A stretch of 16,512 bases of DNA, from assembly GCA_964430245.1 (NCBI GenBank), contig CAYSEW010000043.1, forward strand, positions 1-16,512, given 5' to 3'. A program made the position numbers and the translations under genes. Shown one piece after another: positions 15,901-16,512 of the stretch. This DNA comes from CAYSEW01 sp964430245. Its GTDB lineage: Bacteria > Bacteroidota > Bacteroidia > Flavobacteriales_D > Parvicellaceae. The notes beneath the pieces were generated by a model, which did not search any database, was not told the origin of the DNA, and was given only the letters and a program-made list of their open reading frames with translations. Every line of letters starts with the position of its first letter. Positions within the stretch are counted from its first letter, which is position 1.

Positions 15901-16512
15901 CATCTGCATTAGCAGTAAGATCTGCAATAGGATCACCATCACAGTAAGTGGCGTTGGTTCCAGCAGTAGGAGCGGGAGGGATACCTGGTCCTGAGATTAC
16001 CAATAGACTTCCAGTAACTTGACAATTCCCATCGTCTACAACAACCTGATAGGAGTTAACATCCAGACCTGTGAACGAACCAGTTGTATTGGTAAAGGTA
16101 GCTCCACCGTCAATAGAGAAAGTATAGGATCCAGAACCTCCAGCTGCTACAATGTCAATAGTTCCATCTGTAACCCCACAAGCTGTAACATCTGTAGCGC
16201 TTTCAGATGAAATAGTAGGCATTGCGTTAATGGTAATGGTAACAGTAGAAGCAGGGCCTTCACATCCATTGAGTGTTTCAGTAACATAATATATAATTGT
16301 ACCAATAGTGTTTGAAGGAGTAATGCTATTACCTGTACCTATAACACTACTAAGTCCAGCATCATCATACCAAGTTAGGGTACCTCCTGATCCAGCAGCA
16401 AAAAGGTCTGAAATAACATCGCCATCACAATAAGTGGCATCTGACCCAGCTGTTGGCGCTACAGGCGTAGTATTGATGGTAACAGTAAAAGAGTTTTCAT
16501 CTGTACAATTAG
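12905..16512 (-). CDS. Giant multi-Ig adhesin-like protein with gliding motility-associated C-terminal domain, partial at 5' end
   Basis: The reading frame is open from the stop (12905-12907) to the right edge of the window, so at least 1,201 residues are visible and the N-terminus lies outside. The Met codon at 16220-16222 is inside a repeat and is not a credible start. Numbering from that Met, the order is: an Ig-like module upstream of it (with TYCDGD and WYDD), a SprB-like repeat (about 5-77), two CHU_C-associated Ig-like modules (about 82-168, 170-254), four 90-residue tandem repeats (256-615), Ig-like (616-698), two further divergent beta modules (about 699-773, 774-852), Ig-like (853-934), PKD (about 935-1012, with YQWDLGDN) and a C-terminal type B domain (about 1015-1105: IPNIFTPNGDGVND, NRWGE, GTYFYVI). 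The type B domain indicates T9SS export. Most modules have a Cys pair near their ends, suggesting disulphides. A role in adhesion or gliding is inferred by analogy with SprB-like proteins. Confidence 0.9.
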   Translation of the reverse strand, partial: NCTDENSFTVTINTTPVAPTAGSDATYCDGDVISDLFAAGSGGTLTWYDDAGLSSVIGTGNSITPSNTIGTIIYYVTETLNGCEGPASTVTITINAMPTISSESATDVTACGVTDGTIDIVAAGGSGSYTFSIDGGATFTNTTGSFTGLDVNSYQVVVDDGNCQVTGSLLVISGPGIPPAPTAGTNATYCDGDPIADLTANADASGDNNNLTWYDDAGLTNIVQSGGGTFTPSSTLGTSTYYITETVAGCQSPSSQVTIIINPAPTAPNLTGGNTYCDGDPISDLQATAGSANSGTFYWFDDIALTNNVANGPVFTPSTSVGTQTYYVVDSLNGCVGPSSSVTLTINTTPSFTISSSGPTTCLGTDGQLTISGLDPNTTYDVDYTDNGTSTGNVSFTSDLNGDIIINGLDAGTYTSIIITLNGCPASDLGPYLLSDPLAPTFSISASDPTLCNGTDGQLTISGLDPNTNYDVDLTDDGVPTGNVSYTSDINGDIIITGLDAGTYTSIIVTLNNCSTADAGSYLLTDPPLPTFTISATDPTVCAGTDGQLIISGLDPNTTYDVDLTDDGVPTGNISYTSDLNGDIIITGLNAGIYTAITVTLNGCSTLDPGSFGLADPNAPSPIIVSTLDPSGCGTMDAEILIGNLDPNTTYDLDYNFNGNPIVTTSITTNASGEFLLNGLDEGTYDAFTLTLAGCVGNDAGVYVLAPVIPTILQPNGDSTYCEGQLINDLTAAANFGGTINWYDDNSLTNLVGNGNTFTPSTTTAGSYTYYVTETLNGCEGPDSAITVIIVPQPFVTTSADTSICNGDTVVIQIDSLSGGSQLTWSNGDTTMSSSVYPSSTAYFTVVVDDGLGCSATDSTLVTVNPSDDASFTLTDFCEGDANSASNIVTTGGDFFFNPPVSDGAIIDSTTAEISSGVGGTTYTIMYLTSGVCADSTTQNITINIVPPAPTVGTDTSYCEGEVIEDLTASGTGGTISWYDDFALTNLIGNGTTLNPAISTSGTYTFYVNESNGNCTSEVDSVKVTINSNPVANFTASPSSGVIPLDVVFNNMSTGSGLTYQWDLGDNTTSIMQDPSHTYTSIGTFTAYLLVTDINGCIDETSTDITTTGVSVFVIPNIFTPNGDGVNDELKVIYENIESFSGFIANRWGEILYDWKSIDTGWNGRTKGGVSVPEGTYFYVITATGSDQVEYNIQGSFHLGR
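14378..15457 (-). repeat. Four tandem 270-bp coding repeats in the adhesin gene
   Basis: Units are 15188-15457, 14918-15187, 14648-14917 and 14378-14647, each exactly 270 bp, encoding 90 residues that begin FTIS/FSIS and carry GTDGQL, SGLDPNT, DVD, NGDIII and GLDAGTYT. The first three units are about three quarters identical to their neighbour in protein by hand alignment; the fourth (starting PIIVS, with LDPNTTYDLDY) is more diverged. Units 2 and 3 share an uninterrupted 43-base identity (15062-15104 with 14792-14834). The Cys pair is 62 residues apart in all four units. This is intragenic tandem duplication; the domain family is not one I can name with certainty. Confidence 0.9.

Overview
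The window looks like an ordinary chromosomal stretch of a gliding or surface-adhering member of the Bacteroidota, most likely a flavobacterium. It is AT-rich. Several exported proteins carry type IX secretion (T9SS) C-terminal signals: two type A tails with YPNP motifs and one type B (gliding motility-associated) tail. A GldK-like protein is present. The recognisable promoter elements match the Bacteroidetes -7 consensus TAnnTTTG, and Shine-Dalgarno sites are not evident. The family-level names below come from reading the proteins by eye; no database was searched.

Left part (1-4800): a 225-base upstream region with a good -7 element leads into a YkpA/YbiT-type ABC-F ATPase (226-1845, +). It converges, with a 3-base gap, on a minus-strand pair: a secreted DUF4139/MuiA-like protein (2327-4231) followed by a small cytosolic protein with a GreA/GreB-like C-terminal motif (1849-2292). 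Divergent from that pair, across a 152-base region holding a perfect 16-bp palindrome, is a small STAS-like protein (4384-4776, +).

Middle part (4801-8058, minus strand): a probable three-gene operon runs TauE/SafE-type permease, GldK-like SUMF1-fold protein without a lipobox, pirin. Gaps are 35 and 22 bases. A TAnnTTTG element lies just upstream of the permease.

Divergent from it (8146-11853, +) is a two-gene T9SS cargo operon with a 3-base gap. It encodes a subtilisin-family protease whose catalytic Asp position holds Glu, and a zinc metalloprotease with an HEIAHGLG motif.

Right part (11856-16512, minus strand): a very large extracellular adhesin-like protein, open at the window edge, is built from Ig-like, SprB-like and PKD modules and ends in a gliding motility-associated C-terminal domain. 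It contains four tandem 90-residue (270-bp) repeats. Its stop codon overlaps the start of a PhoD-like lipoprotein phosphatase gene (TAATG), which suggests coupled translation.

No RNA genes, insertion sequences, phage genes or CRISPR arrays were seen, and no gene-free stretch exceeds 300 bases. I do not see a clearly new defence or metabolic system. The most noteworthy items are the repeat architecture and phosphatase coupling of the adhesin, the Glu-for-Asp subtilisin, and the lipobox-less GldK paralogue inside a TauE-pirin operon.
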